A stretch of 31,340 nucleotides of DNA from an uncultured Selenomonadales bacterium (lineage in GTDB: Bacteria > Bacillota > Negativicutes > Selenomonadales > Selenomonadaceae). The stretch's first letter is position 1. The number at the start of each line of letters is the position of its first letter. The translations under genes and the position numbers were made by a program. The stretch is taken from contig CALGGP010000312.1 of the NCBI GenBank assembly GCA_937915885.1, forward strand, positions 1 to 31,340, given 5' to 3'. The notes below the pieces were generated by a model. The model made no database searches and was not told where the DNA came from. It was given only the letters and a program-made list of their open reading frames with translations. This document shows, one piece after another, positions 14,805 to 23,434 of the stretch.

Positions 14805-17800
14805 ATGACGGTACTGAACAATTCGGCGGCGCAAATTTCTCTCGGCGAGCTCAACAAAAGCATCAACAAGCTCGGCAAGGCGTTGGCAGTGGTATCGAGC
14901 GGTCAAAAGATCAACGGCGCGAAGGACGACGCGGCGGCGTATTCGATCAGCGAGCAGATGCGGGAAAAAATTCGATCGCTCGAGCAGGACGTTCAAAATG
15001 TGCAGAACGGGTCGTCGATGCTCAAAACGGCGGAGGGAGGCATTCAAAATGTCGTCGACGAGCTACGGGAGTTGAAAGAGCTCGCCGTCGACGCATCAAA
15101 CGATTCAAATTCCGATGACGATCGGCGCGTCCTTCAGAAGATGTTCGATCAGAAGAAGGCAAATATCGAGGACATTGCGATCTCGACGAATTATAACGGC
15201 AAGCGTCTGCTCGACGGCACTTACGCGCGCCCGATGGACGACGTCGCATATAAACCAATCGGCATGCTCACGCGCACGACGGTGATCGGCGAGCCGCCCG
15301 GCGTAACAAAAATTTCCGGTCCGACCGACACCACCGCAATTGTGCAGGACAATAAATTTCCCTACATCTACGAGCCGTTCGATCCGATCGACGGCAGCAT
15401 CATCGAGAGCACCACGGGCGTTTACTCCGGCGAAAATATTGAGTGCGACTTCGGATTTTACGGCAGTCGAAGCACTTGGAATTGGGCGGACGCGTTCGGC
15501 AATGAGGGCGCGGCGGATATTTACGGCACCGAAATTTATTCCGTCACCAACGCGTCGCAACGGCAAGTCATTGAAGGTTTCATTAAATCGCTGGACACGT
15601 CGAACAGAAATTCCGCCGACAAGGCGCTCGATGATGCCGTCAAAAACTGCTCGGGCGGCAAGTTCAGTAACTTCAACGATCTCAAGACGCAATTTCTGAG
15701 CGATCTGCAATCGAACCCGAATAATTTTTTGCAGACGTATTGCGGGATCGATCTGTCGAACGCCGACACGGGAGCGATCACCGGCTCCGACGCGGGCGGC
15801 TCGACAATCAAGGACGCCGATTCGATCGTGCCCGAAAATAATTTTTCGTCGTGGACGGATCCGACGCCCGGCTCGTCTTCGACTTTCAACGGATTGACCG
15901 TCAATTGGCCCTCGAGCGGCGCCGATGGGGCATTGACTTCGACGGAGGAAGCGATCCTTCGCGGGCTCAACGGCGATTGGATTCAACAGGGGCTCGATCT
16001 CATAAATGATTCTTACGATATGGCACCCGCCGCTAATCTTAACGTGCGATTTACCCGCTCCAACGATACGCGATCGGCATATATCGATTCCTCCGGCAAC
16101 TATTTGATGATCAACATGACGCAGTGCGACAATCTGACGACGCCTTACGAGGCGAACGGCGAAGTCGGCGGTGAAAATCTCGACCGCACAATCGCGCGCG
16201 AGCTGACGAAGGCGACGATGGCTGCCAACATCAAAAATTACAAATCACTGCCGACCGGCGTTAAAGAGGGCGTCGCCGAGCTTACGACCGGCGCCGACGA
16301 CATTCGCTCCGCCGACATTCAGGCGCTTGTCAACAATCTCAATTATCTTGGCAGTTCGTTGACATCGAGCACGCCTTATTCGCCGTCGGCGGGCTACATG
16401 CTCATGCGGTATCTCGCAAAACAATCGGAGGGCGCAAACATTTCGTTGAAGCAGGTCGACTACTCGACCGAGCCCAAGTCGGACAATCAGATCGGCGTGA
16501 AGATCGAATTTGATTTGACGGGCATCAGTCTCAGCGATCTTCATGGCGAGGGCTTTGCGATTCTGTGCGGCGGTTGCGGGCAATACGTCAACTTCACCTT
16601 CGACACGTCGATCAATGTGAGCGATTCGACCTTCGTCAGAGATGACGACGATGCTCGCAAAGAAAAAAGCGATTACGTGATCGGGATTGGCGATGTTGAT
16701 CTCACCGTCGAACACGATCTGGCGCGGACGATTTTCGAGGGCATTGCCAATTGCGATCTTGCCGACAGAGCCGCAAGCGGTTGGAGAGATCAGGATATGA
16801 AAGATATCTATGCGACCGATACGAGTGTAAGTCCGGCGCAGGAGAAAATTGTCAGCGCGGTGCTCGACGGCAATCACGGCGTGCGCGTCGCGCGAAACCC
16901 GTCGGGCGAAGGCTACGTGTTTGTAAAGGACAGCGGTCCGATGCTGGATTTCATCACGAAAGGACGCATTCTCGGCGTTGAATATCCGGGCGAAATTGAC
17001 GATCTGCCGGAAGGTGAGACTGCAATTCCGTTGACGGTCGAGACCGAAATAAACATTGGCGCGACCGTTTACGATTACAGTTTTTATCATAAGAAGGGCA
17101 ATCCGCTGACGATTCATCACGGGACGAAGTCGAACGAGGCAATCAACGTTTACATCGGGAGCATGAGAACGTCGGCGTTGCGCAGTCCGATCCCCAATCG
17201 CAACGATCTCGAGCGGTTGCTCAACGACAAAGAATTTGTGTCGAAAAATCGCGGGCTGCTCGAAAAAACTTCCGAACTCAAAACCGCGCTCGAGGGCATG
17301 TCGCATGACATCAGGAATATCAAACAATCGCCGCTGTTCGAGATTATCTCGGCGCTCGACGACGAGCTCAGCATCGAGATCAGCGACAAGTCTCAAAGAA
17401 TGAACTCGACGCTGAACGATTATCCGATATTGCGGCGGATATTTGAGGGCTCGATCGTCCGCGCGGATGAGGCGGTCGATTCCGACACGACGACGCCGGG
17501 CACTTCGCAGGATTCCGATACGACGAATTTTCGAGTGTTTGATATTGATGTGTTCGTCGGGAAGCTGCAGGAATATCCGGAGCTGCAACCGATGCTCGAG
17601 TCGGTGATAATCGACCACGAGATATTGAAGAGCGACGATCCGAAGGCTAAGGGCGATGCCGTTGAAATTCTCAAAAACGCCGCCGGCAAATCGTTGGACG
17701 ATGCAAAATTGGTGCCGCGCCTCAATGCGGAGGCGGCGATTCGGATCATCGACGGGGCGATCACTTACGCGCTCGGGGAAGCAACGAATGTCGGAGCGAA

Positions 17801-18002
17801 TTTGGCTCGATTGGAATTTACGGAGTCCAACGTCGTCGAGATGCGGGACAACACTCAGGCGGCGGAGTCGGTGATTCGTGACGCGGACATGGCGAAGGCG
17901 ATCACCGAGTACACCAAGCAAAATGTGTTGATGCAGGCGTCGCAATCGATGTTGGCGCAGGCTAATCAGAACGGGGCGGCGGTGTTGAACCTCCTGCAGT
18001 AA
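14805..18002 (+). CDS. Insert-bearing flagellin with degenerate (histidine-less) protease domain
   Basis: A 1065-residue flagellin. The N-terminal D0/D1 is at 1-142 (KALAVVSSGQKINGAKDDAA) and the C-terminal domain at about 990-1065 (QAAESVIRDADMAKAITEYT). Between them are an unrecognised segment (145-250), a helical part (about 250-375: FLQTYCGIDLSNADTGAITG), a protease-like part (380-545), a segment with CGGC (about 551-730), a typical flagellin stretch (LTIHHGTKSNEAINVYIG) and a charged helical insert (about 800-985). The protease-like part reads R465-E-L-T-K469 and E488, in the same spacing as HEMTH...E of the double flagellin, so both zinc-binding histidines are gone and it should be inactive. 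It probably is a structural filament subunit. The start is ATG 14805, which gives the usual flagellin N-terminus. No clear ribosome binding site precedes it or the upstream TTG at 14790, unlike the other genes here. Confidence 0.85.
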   Translation: MTVLNNSAAQISLGELNKSINKLGKALAVVSSGQKINGAKDDAAAYSISEQMREKIRSLEQDVQNVQNGSSMLKTAEGGIQNVVDELRELKELAVDASNDSNSDDDRRVLQKMFDQKKANIEDIAISTNYNGKRLLDGTYARPMDDVAYKPIGMLTRTTVIGEPPGVTKISGPTDTTAIVQDNKFPYIYEPFDPIDGSIIESTTGVYSGENIECDFGFYGSRSTWNWADAFGNEGAADIYGTEIYSVTNASQRQVIEGFIKSLDTSNRNSADKALDDAVKNCSGGKFSNFNDLKTQFLSDLQSNPNNFLQTYCGIDLSNADTGAITGSDAGGSTIKDADSIVPENNFSSWTDPTPGSSSTFNGLTVNWPSSGADGALTSTEEAILRGLNGDWIQQGLDLINDSYDMAPAANLNVRFTRSNDTRSAYIDSSGNYLMINMTQCDNLTTPYEANGEVGGENLDRTIARELTKATMAANIKNYKSLPTGVKEGVAELTTGADDIRSADIQALVNNLNYLGSSLTSSTPYSPSAGYMLMRYLAKQSEGANISLKQVDYSTEPKSDNQIGVKIEFDLTGISLSDLHGEGFAILCGGCGQYVNFTFDTSINVSDSTFVRDDDDARKEKSDYVIGIGDVDLTVEHDLARTIFEGIANCDLADRAASGWRDQDMKDIYATDTSVSPAQEKIVSAVLDGNHGVRVARNPSGEGYVFVKDSGPMLDFITKGRILGVEYPGEIDDLPEGETAIPLTVETEINIGATVYDYSFYHKKGNPLTIHHGTKSNEAINVYIGSMRTSALRSPIPNRNDLERLLNDKEFVSKNRGLLEKTSELKTALEGMSHDIRNIKQSPLFEIISALDDELSIEISDKSQRMNSTLNDYPILRRIFEGSIVRADEAVDSDTTTPGTSQDSDTTNFRVFDIDVFVGKLQEYPELQPMLESVIIDHEILKSDDPKAKGDAVEILKNAAGKSLDDAKLVPRLNAEAAIRIIDGAITYALGEATNVGANLARLEFTESNVVEMRDNTQAAESVIRDADMAKAITEYTKQNVLMQASQSMLAQANQNGAAVLNLLQ

Positions 18003-18009
18003 TTTCCCG

Positions 18010-18038
18010 TTGCCAATCGCCCGTCGAAATGATAAAAT
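18010..18038 (+). promoter_or_regulatory. Promoter of the carboxypeptidase gene
   Basis: TTGCCA (18010-18015) and TAAAAT (18033-18038) are spaced by 17 bp, each with five of six consensus bases, 40 bp before the ATG. It starts eight bases after the flagellin stop; no terminator is seen between them. Confidence 0.7.
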
Positions 18039-18077
18039 CTCTTCGTTGAAAAATCAATGGAGAGGTGAGCGTCCTCG

Positions 18078-19253
18078 ATGCGAAAAATACTTTTGAGCGC
18101 GTTATTCATGTTGATGTTGATGATCGAAACGGTAAGCGCTGCCGTCGAGCCGGTGATCTCCGCCGACGCGGCAATCCTCGTCGAGGCGTCGACGGGTCGA
18201 GTGATTTTCGAGAAAAACGCCGACGACATTCGACCGCCCGCGAGCATGACGAAGATGCTCACGAGTATAATCGCGCTCGAGTGGCTCGATCCCGACACGC
18301 CCATCACCATCAGTCAAGCCGCCGCTTATACCGAGGACACTACTTTTTATTGGACGCCGGGCGATGTGATGTCGTTTCATGATCTCAACTACGCGATGAT
18401 GCTCGTCAGTGATAACGGCGCGGCGGTCGCCATTGCTCAAGCGGTGGCGGGTAACGTGCCGGATTTTGCCGCGATGATGAATGAGAAGGCGCGCGAGCTC
18501 GGCTGCTACGACAGCAATTTCGTCACGCCAAACGGCTTGCCGGCTGCCGATCACTATTCGACGGCTCGAGACATGGCGCGAATTGCAATGTATTGCATGC
18601 AAAATCCCGAGTTTCGAGAGGTCGTCCGCACGAAGAAGGAGATCATTCATTGGCTGAACGCCGACAAAAAGGACGAGGCGGAGAATACCAACGAGTTGCT
18701 CTACAACGACGAGAAGGCGCATTTTACTTACGAGGGAGCCAACGGGATCAAAACGGGCTGGACGAGCGCGGCGGGCGGTTGCCTTGCGGCGTCGGCTCAA
18801 CGCAACGGGACGGAGCTGATTGCGATCGTGATGCACTCCGCCAATCACGACACTCGTTTTGACGACGCTCGAAAGATGCTCGATTACGGATTCGACAGCG
18901 TTCAGATGACGCAGGTCTTTGATAAGGATCGGATCGAGCGGACGGTTTTTGTTGAGGACGGTCGTCAAGCGACGGTGCAAGTCGGACCGAGCGAGGATTT
19001 AAATTTTCCGTTGTTGGCGGGCGAGACGCGAGACAAATTGCGGTTGAGATATGAGTTGCCGAAAATCGTCAAGGCGTCGGTGAAACGGGATCAAATTTTG
19101 GGCGAGGCGGTGTTGAGCTACGACGGCAAGCCGGTCGCACGGGTGCCGTTGACGGCGCGAGAAGAAGTTCCGCGCGGATTCAGCGTCTCGTCGATGCTGG
19201 TCGGAATGATGTGGTCGGTGGCGCAAAACTTTTTCGGAGCCACGCTCGTATAA
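18078..19253 (+). CDS. D-alanyl-D-alanine carboxypeptidase (S11 family, DacF-like)
   Basis: A 391-residue low-molecular-weight penicillin-binding protein that removes the terminal D-alanine from peptidoglycan stem peptides in the periplasm. The signal peptide is residues 1-21 (cut near VSA/AV). The catalytic motifs are S56-M-T-K59, S111-D-N113 and K225-T-G227 in the canonical spacing. Residues about 280-365 form the C-terminal PBP5-like beta domain, and the last 25 residues (SSMLVGMMWSVAQNFF) look like a membrane-anchoring amphipathic or hydrophobic helix. The ATG is preceded by GGAGAGGTGAG about 9-10 bases upstream. It has its own promoter and is followed by the ssrA promoter. Confidence 0.95.
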   Translation: MRKILLSALFMLMLMIETVSAAVEPVISADAAILVEASTGRVIFEKNADDIRPPASMTKMLTSIIALEWLDPDTPITISQAAAYTEDTTFYWTPGDVMSFHDLNYAMMLVSDNGAAVAIAQAVAGNVPDFAAMMNEKARELGCYDSNFVTPNGLPAADHYSTARDMARIAMYCMQNPEFREVVRTKKEIIHWLNADKKDEAENTNELLYNDEKAHFTYEGANGIKTGWTSAAGGCLAASAQRNGTELIAIVMHSANHDTRFDDARKMLDYGFDSVQMTQVFDKDRIERTVFVEDGRQATVQVGPSEDLNFPLLAGETRDKLRLRYELPKIVKASVKRDQILGEAVLSYDGKPVARVPLTAREEVPRGFSVSSMLVGMMWSVAQNFFGATLV

Positions 19254-19279
19254 AAATCCCGCCCGCCGTCCTAAATTTA

Positions 19280-19308
19280 TTGACAAAAGCAATCGCCTGT
19301 GATAAATT
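19280..19308 (+). promoter_or_regulatory. Promoter of ssrA
   Basis: A perfect TTGACA (19280-19285) and TAAATT (19303-19308), 17 bp apart. Transcription should begin near 19315, about 20 bases before the mature tmRNA 5' end, consistent with RNase P trimming. Confidence 0.75.
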
Positions 19309-19333
19309 TACGCGCGTAAAAAAATTTTTGATT

Positions 19334-19685
19334 GGGGATGTAAAGGTTTCGACGGGAGTAGATGGGACAGCGATAGCGAGCCCCGGGGTCATCGAACCGG
19401 GTCAGTAAGGTGAACCTTGCTTTAAATATAAAAGCAGACAACGATTACGCTTTGGCAGCTTAAGCCAACCTCCGCCGATTGATCTCCCGCTGGATCGGGT
19501 CGGGGGCTAGCGCGGGATACCGATTCGTGATTGCGTCGTAGCGGACGGGAATTTTGCAGACGATCGGTCGACTTGAGTATGTCATGCGAACTCGACGAGA
19601 CTTAAATTCGATCACATGACTGCGCTCGGAGAAGTTACTGTAACAATGCTTTCGGACAGGAGTTCGACTCTCCTCATCTCCACCA
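19334..19685 (+). ncRNA. ssrA: Transfer-messenger RNA (tmRNA)
   Basis: The 5' end GGGGATG (19334-19340) pairs with CATCTCC (19675-19681) to form the 7-bp acceptor stem, followed by the discriminator A and encoded CCA (19683-19685). The TTCGACTC of the T-arm is present near 19663-19670. The tag reading frame is GCA GAC AAC GAT TAC GCT TTG GCA GCT TAA (19434-19463), giving ADNDYALAA, a normal degradation tag ending in ALAA. It rescues stalled ribosomes together with SmpB. The length of 352 nt is typical. No terminator follows before the next gene. Confidence 0.97.
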
Positions 19686-19747
19686 ATCGAATACATTGCG
19701 TCAATCGCGACGCTCGAAATATAAAAAATCGACGGGGAGGTTTTACA

Positions 19748-20110
19748 GTGGAGGTCAAATACGAGGTTAAGGTTACCGGCGTCGGCAAGGACGCGCGAGA
19801 TTTTCTCGACAACAACAGCAGCATAATTCTGCTCGATGACGACAAGCATCAGAATTTGGCTGATATGGTCGTCATGCACACGGTCGGCGAGCTGAAGGCG
19901 GATATCGAAGTCGGCGACAAGCTCAAATTCGGCAATACCGATTTCAAAGTGACGAAGGTCGGCGACGTGGCGAACAATACGATCCGCGAAGCGGGGCATT
20001 GCACGATTCTTGTCAACAAGGAAGGCTCCCTGCCCGGGCAAATTTCCGTCAAGGGCGTAATGCCTCCGCGTCTCCGCGAAGAGGATACCATCCGTTTCTT
20101 CAAAAAATAA
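19748..20110 (+). CDS. PTS glucitol/sorbitol-type IIA protein, stand-alone
   Basis: A 120-residue protein that resembles GutA/SrlB. The segment VMHTVGELKADIEVGDKLKF aligns with the phospho-site region of E. coli SrlB (HCHGELKG), so H44 is the probable phosphorylated histidine. VGDVANNTIREAGHCTI matches the conserved VG.VA..N.RELGH block. The start is GTG 19748, supported by GGGGAGG seven bases before it; longer readings run into tmRNA sequence. It would accept phosphate from HPr and pass it to a IIB/IIC permease, but no such genes are nearby, so a regulatory role is possible. It begins 62 bp after ssrA without a terminator between, and ends in a bidirectional terminator. Confidence 0.83.
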   Translation: MEVKYEVKVTGVGKDARDFLDNNSSIILLDDDKHQNLADMVVMHTVGELKADIEVGDKLKFGNTDFKVTKVGDVANNTIREAGHCTILVNKEGSLPGQISVKGVMPPRLREEDTIRFFKK

Positions 20111-20124
20111 TTTTCGATTGAAAT

Positions 20125-20172
20125 AAAAAAGGGCGGTCGTCCGACAGGAGCGGCGACAGCCCCGTTTTTTTT
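20125..20172. terminator. Bidirectional rho-independent terminator
   Basis: The stem GGGCGGTCGT (20131-20140) pairs with GCGACAGCCC (20153-20162) with one mismatch and a loop of about 12 bases. It is flanked by a T-run on the plus strand (20165-20172) and an A-run at 20125-20130 that acts as a T-run for the minus strand. It serves gutA-like (+) and the helicase pseudogene (-) transcripts. Confidence 0.75.
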
Positions 20173-23100
20173 ACTCCATTTTTCTGATCATGCTTATGAA
20201 ATCCGTAGCCAGCGCCGCCACGTTTTGTTGCGTAATGTCGCTGCCGTAGCCGCCGCTCTTTCTGAACGCCTCGTAAAAGATTCGGGATCGCCGCCCCACG
20301 CTCGAAAATCCCGTTCGGATTGGAAGATCGCATACGTCCGTCGATAGCCGCCGCGCGCCAATCCCCGACAGAAATAATCTAAGCTCTAATGACTTTGTAC
20401 CTCGGTCCAATCCACAAACAACAGCGTCGGCTCGTCGACTTCGCGCTCCGCGATCAAATCTTCGCCCCAAGACAGCTCCCTATATGCAATCCCGTTCGCC
20501 TCGAGCACTTCTTTCAAATCAGACAATGCAATCGGACGCCGCTTGTCGCATAACAATCGAATATGTTGCACATCAAATTCATCGAAGTGCTTCGTGGGCG
20601 AGCCGGAGCGCCGCTCGTAATTCTGCAGCAGCCGGTTAAAACTCTTCAACGGTTTGTGGAAGGTGCCGCATGTGTCCCACAGCAGCGCCCCCAACATCGA
20701 GCCGTGAAAATCCGTCAGCTTGATCGATTGAGTGATCAGCCCGATGAATGTGTTGAACGTCGTCGCCAAAAGCCGAGTATTTCAAAAGCCGAGTATTTAT
20801 TCCGTCGATATCGTTGAACAGTTCCTCAAAGGTTTGATAACATTCGAGCAGTCGCGCATTCTCCGCCGTCTCGCCCGTCAACAGCACAACTCTGAAGTCG
20901 CCGTGAAATCCAAAACGATCGCGTCGTCGAAAAAACGCGGCGGCTCCGTCGACATCGAAGGCGTACCATCCGAAAAAATTTCTTTCAGACGCGGCAACAA
21001 ATAATTAAGTGACGATTCGCGATGCTCACCAGATCTTGCGGCACGCCGTAATTCACACGCGTTGAAATGCGGTAGAGATCCGACCATTGGAAGCCGTCAA
21101 AACTTTCCTTTCCTCTATAATCGATGTAAGCGTTTTTTCGACGGTCTCTTTTGCCCAACGTGATTCGTTCGGATTGATATCGGGCGAAGGCAACCGCAAC
21201 TGCCCAAGATTGACAATCTCCGGCGTCGTGCACAACACATAGAGTATGTCGAGCAGATATCCTTCGGGCTCGAGATTCTTTTTCGTCGAAATATCTGTTG
21301 ATTTTCTTACATGTGTCGAGATAAAACGCGTAGGGAGTAACGCCTCGACCAAAGTCGGTTAACTCGTAGCGTTTCTCGGAGACGAATTCATCATCGTCGT
21401 CATCGTCGTCCTTAAATCTCAACAGCCGCGCCCGCCGAAGTTCCTCGCAAACATCGTTGACTTTAAGCGGACGCCCGTCGCAACTGTACGAAAAACTTTC
21501 GCGCCACAGTCCGCCCAAATCTTGAGGAGTATATCCCTCGTTGATTTTGTTTTGCCCGGGATTCAACAGCGTCAAATAATACGGCGCCTGAAACTTTGCG
21601 TCTGACTTCATCAACGAAGATTTTATGTCCTGCGGGCGGCAATTGACGTACGTATCCCAAAAGTAGCGGCGCTCGTCCATGTCGGCGGCGAATATGAAAC
21701 TGCGTCCGCCCTTCATATTTTTTGCCCGAGTCGACCAGCACGTCCGACGAAATTTTTATATTCCTGATTGGTAAGATGCTCCGACCCGTCCGTTCGACGA
21801 ATTTCGTGATCGTAGAGGAGCATCACGTCGACGGGCATGTTCATTCCGATCGTCAAAGTTAATGTAATTCGCGATCGTCCGCGTTCTTTTTCTTCGCTCA
21901 CCCTGCCGTTGACGTAGTTTTCGATCTCGATCGAGCCCTCGTAATACAGTAGCCCGCCATCCTTATCAACTTTCAGCTCGACATTCTTGCCGTAAAATTC
22001 GATGTCGGCAACGGAGCCGTCTTCACCCGCGATCGGCAAAGCCTTATAACTGCCGTCGAATTGAATCACGTGCTCGATCAGCGAAGTCGGACGAGCATTG
22101 TTCATCACCAACAACGGAGGTTGATCGCCAATCTTCAACCATCGCTCGATGAACTGAACGCGACAATCGGAAGTCGTCTTCGTTATCCTCGAGCCAAAAG
22201 CCCTGCTCGTTAAATGCCTGCCGTTGCAATCCGGTGAAGGCTCCTCTCAATCTTTCAACAATCGCGCAAATCGATTCATGATCGTCGCCCGATGCGCCGT
22301 GCGCCAATTTTTCATTCTGTCGATGAATTTTTTCCGCTCGCCCGATGAAAGATTTTTTCCTTCCCGCTCGAGCGCGTTCAGCTCCAAAAAATTTTGTCGA
22401 CCGCACGCAACCGTTGAGCCCGATAAAAATCGAATTGCTCCAGCCCCAACATCGCGCACAATCCCTTCGACGGCTGATACGACAGCGATTCGATCATGCC
22501 GACAAGCCCCGGCGCCAACGGTAAACTGTATCTGATCACCTCGAGCCGATAACAGACGCTCTCCAACATTCTCAACGCTCGAAAACCGTCTTCGTTGAGG
22601 AAAAAAGAATTCCGTTTTGCGCCGTTAAAAATTTTTTTCATCGCCTCAAGCGAGTGCATCGCGAACAATTTACTCCTGCCGTCAAATGCCAACGCTCCGA
22701 TTATAAGCCCGCTCTTGCCGAGTATTTCTTCCGTCCGCACGATGCTGTTGAATAAATCGACGTCGAAAAATTTTTTTCGGCGTGACGAATGTGCGGATTG
22801 AAGTCAACAGCGCCTCGAAATCTCCGAACAAAATGAGTTACGAAGACTCGAGTTGACAAACAGACTCAAAATGTAAAATGACCAAAATCCGGGGGGAATG
22901 TTCAGATACTGACTGAAGATAACGTCCGGCTTATCGACCTTACGCTTGAGATCGCACCACAAATTTTTCTGATCGTTGACTCGCGTTTTGTCGACATCAA
23001 AGGCGAAATTTAAAATCGGATAAACATAGCCGACGGTTTTCTGCTCCGCCAAATTCGGATTGAGCCGCCCCGCGTAATTCATATATTCGTTCGGATGGAT

Positions 23101-23416
23101 TCAGACCGAGCTTTTGAGTGATGTCGGTGATCTCGTCGAATTTTTGAGAGGCGAGCGCACGATACGGAACGGCGAACAGCATCTTGTAACGTCGCTCAAC
23201 GGCGCGTTCGCGCTCGAGGAAATAACTCATCAACGCCATGAGAGTTTTGCCCGAGCCCGTCGCGCCGAGCACGAACAGCCACTTGCCGACATCGTAAAAA
23301 TCCCGACAGTCGAAACTGTTTTTCTGCAGCGCCGTCAATACATTGAAGCCCGCTTGACTTGCCAACTCCAAAATCCGTTTTCGAGGCTCGAAATTTTCTT
23401 CGGACGCATCGTTCAA
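20171..23416 (-). pseudogene. Ski2-like helicase, heavily frameshifted
   Basis: About 3.2 kb of minus-strand sequence can be read as one helicase only by changing frame roughly a dozen times. The first fragment (23416-about 23075) has an upstream AGFNVLTALQKNSF element, motif I GATGSGKT and motif Ia-like VPYRALASQKF. Later fragments include NLAEQKTVGYVYPIL (about 23060), IIGALAFDGRSKL (about 22690), FYGKNVELKVDKDGGLLYYE (about 21960), motif VI-like NQEYKNFVGRAGRLG (about 21750), YFWDTYVNCRPQDI (about 21660) and the end GGYGSDITQQNVAAL (about 20220). I could not find the DExH box, so part is probably deleted. The start is TTG 23416 with GGAGG eight bases before it, 18 bp after the nuclease gene, so it was co-transcribed. 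A helicase acting with the neighbouring nuclease in defence is an inference; it is not functional as read. Confidence 0.8.
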
Positions 23417-23434
23417 TGTCGCCGCCTCCTTTTG

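Noticed and set aside
16245..17945. A 566-codon open frame antisense to the second flagellin
   Set aside because: The plus-strand flagellin is clearly recognised over the whole stretch; the antisense product has no recognisable motif and is a codon-bias shadow.
19616..19747. N-terminal extension of the PTS IIA protein into ssrA
   Set aside because: The extra 44 codons lie in the tmRNA 3' part; the GTG at 19748 has a perfect ribosome site and gives the family's usual length.
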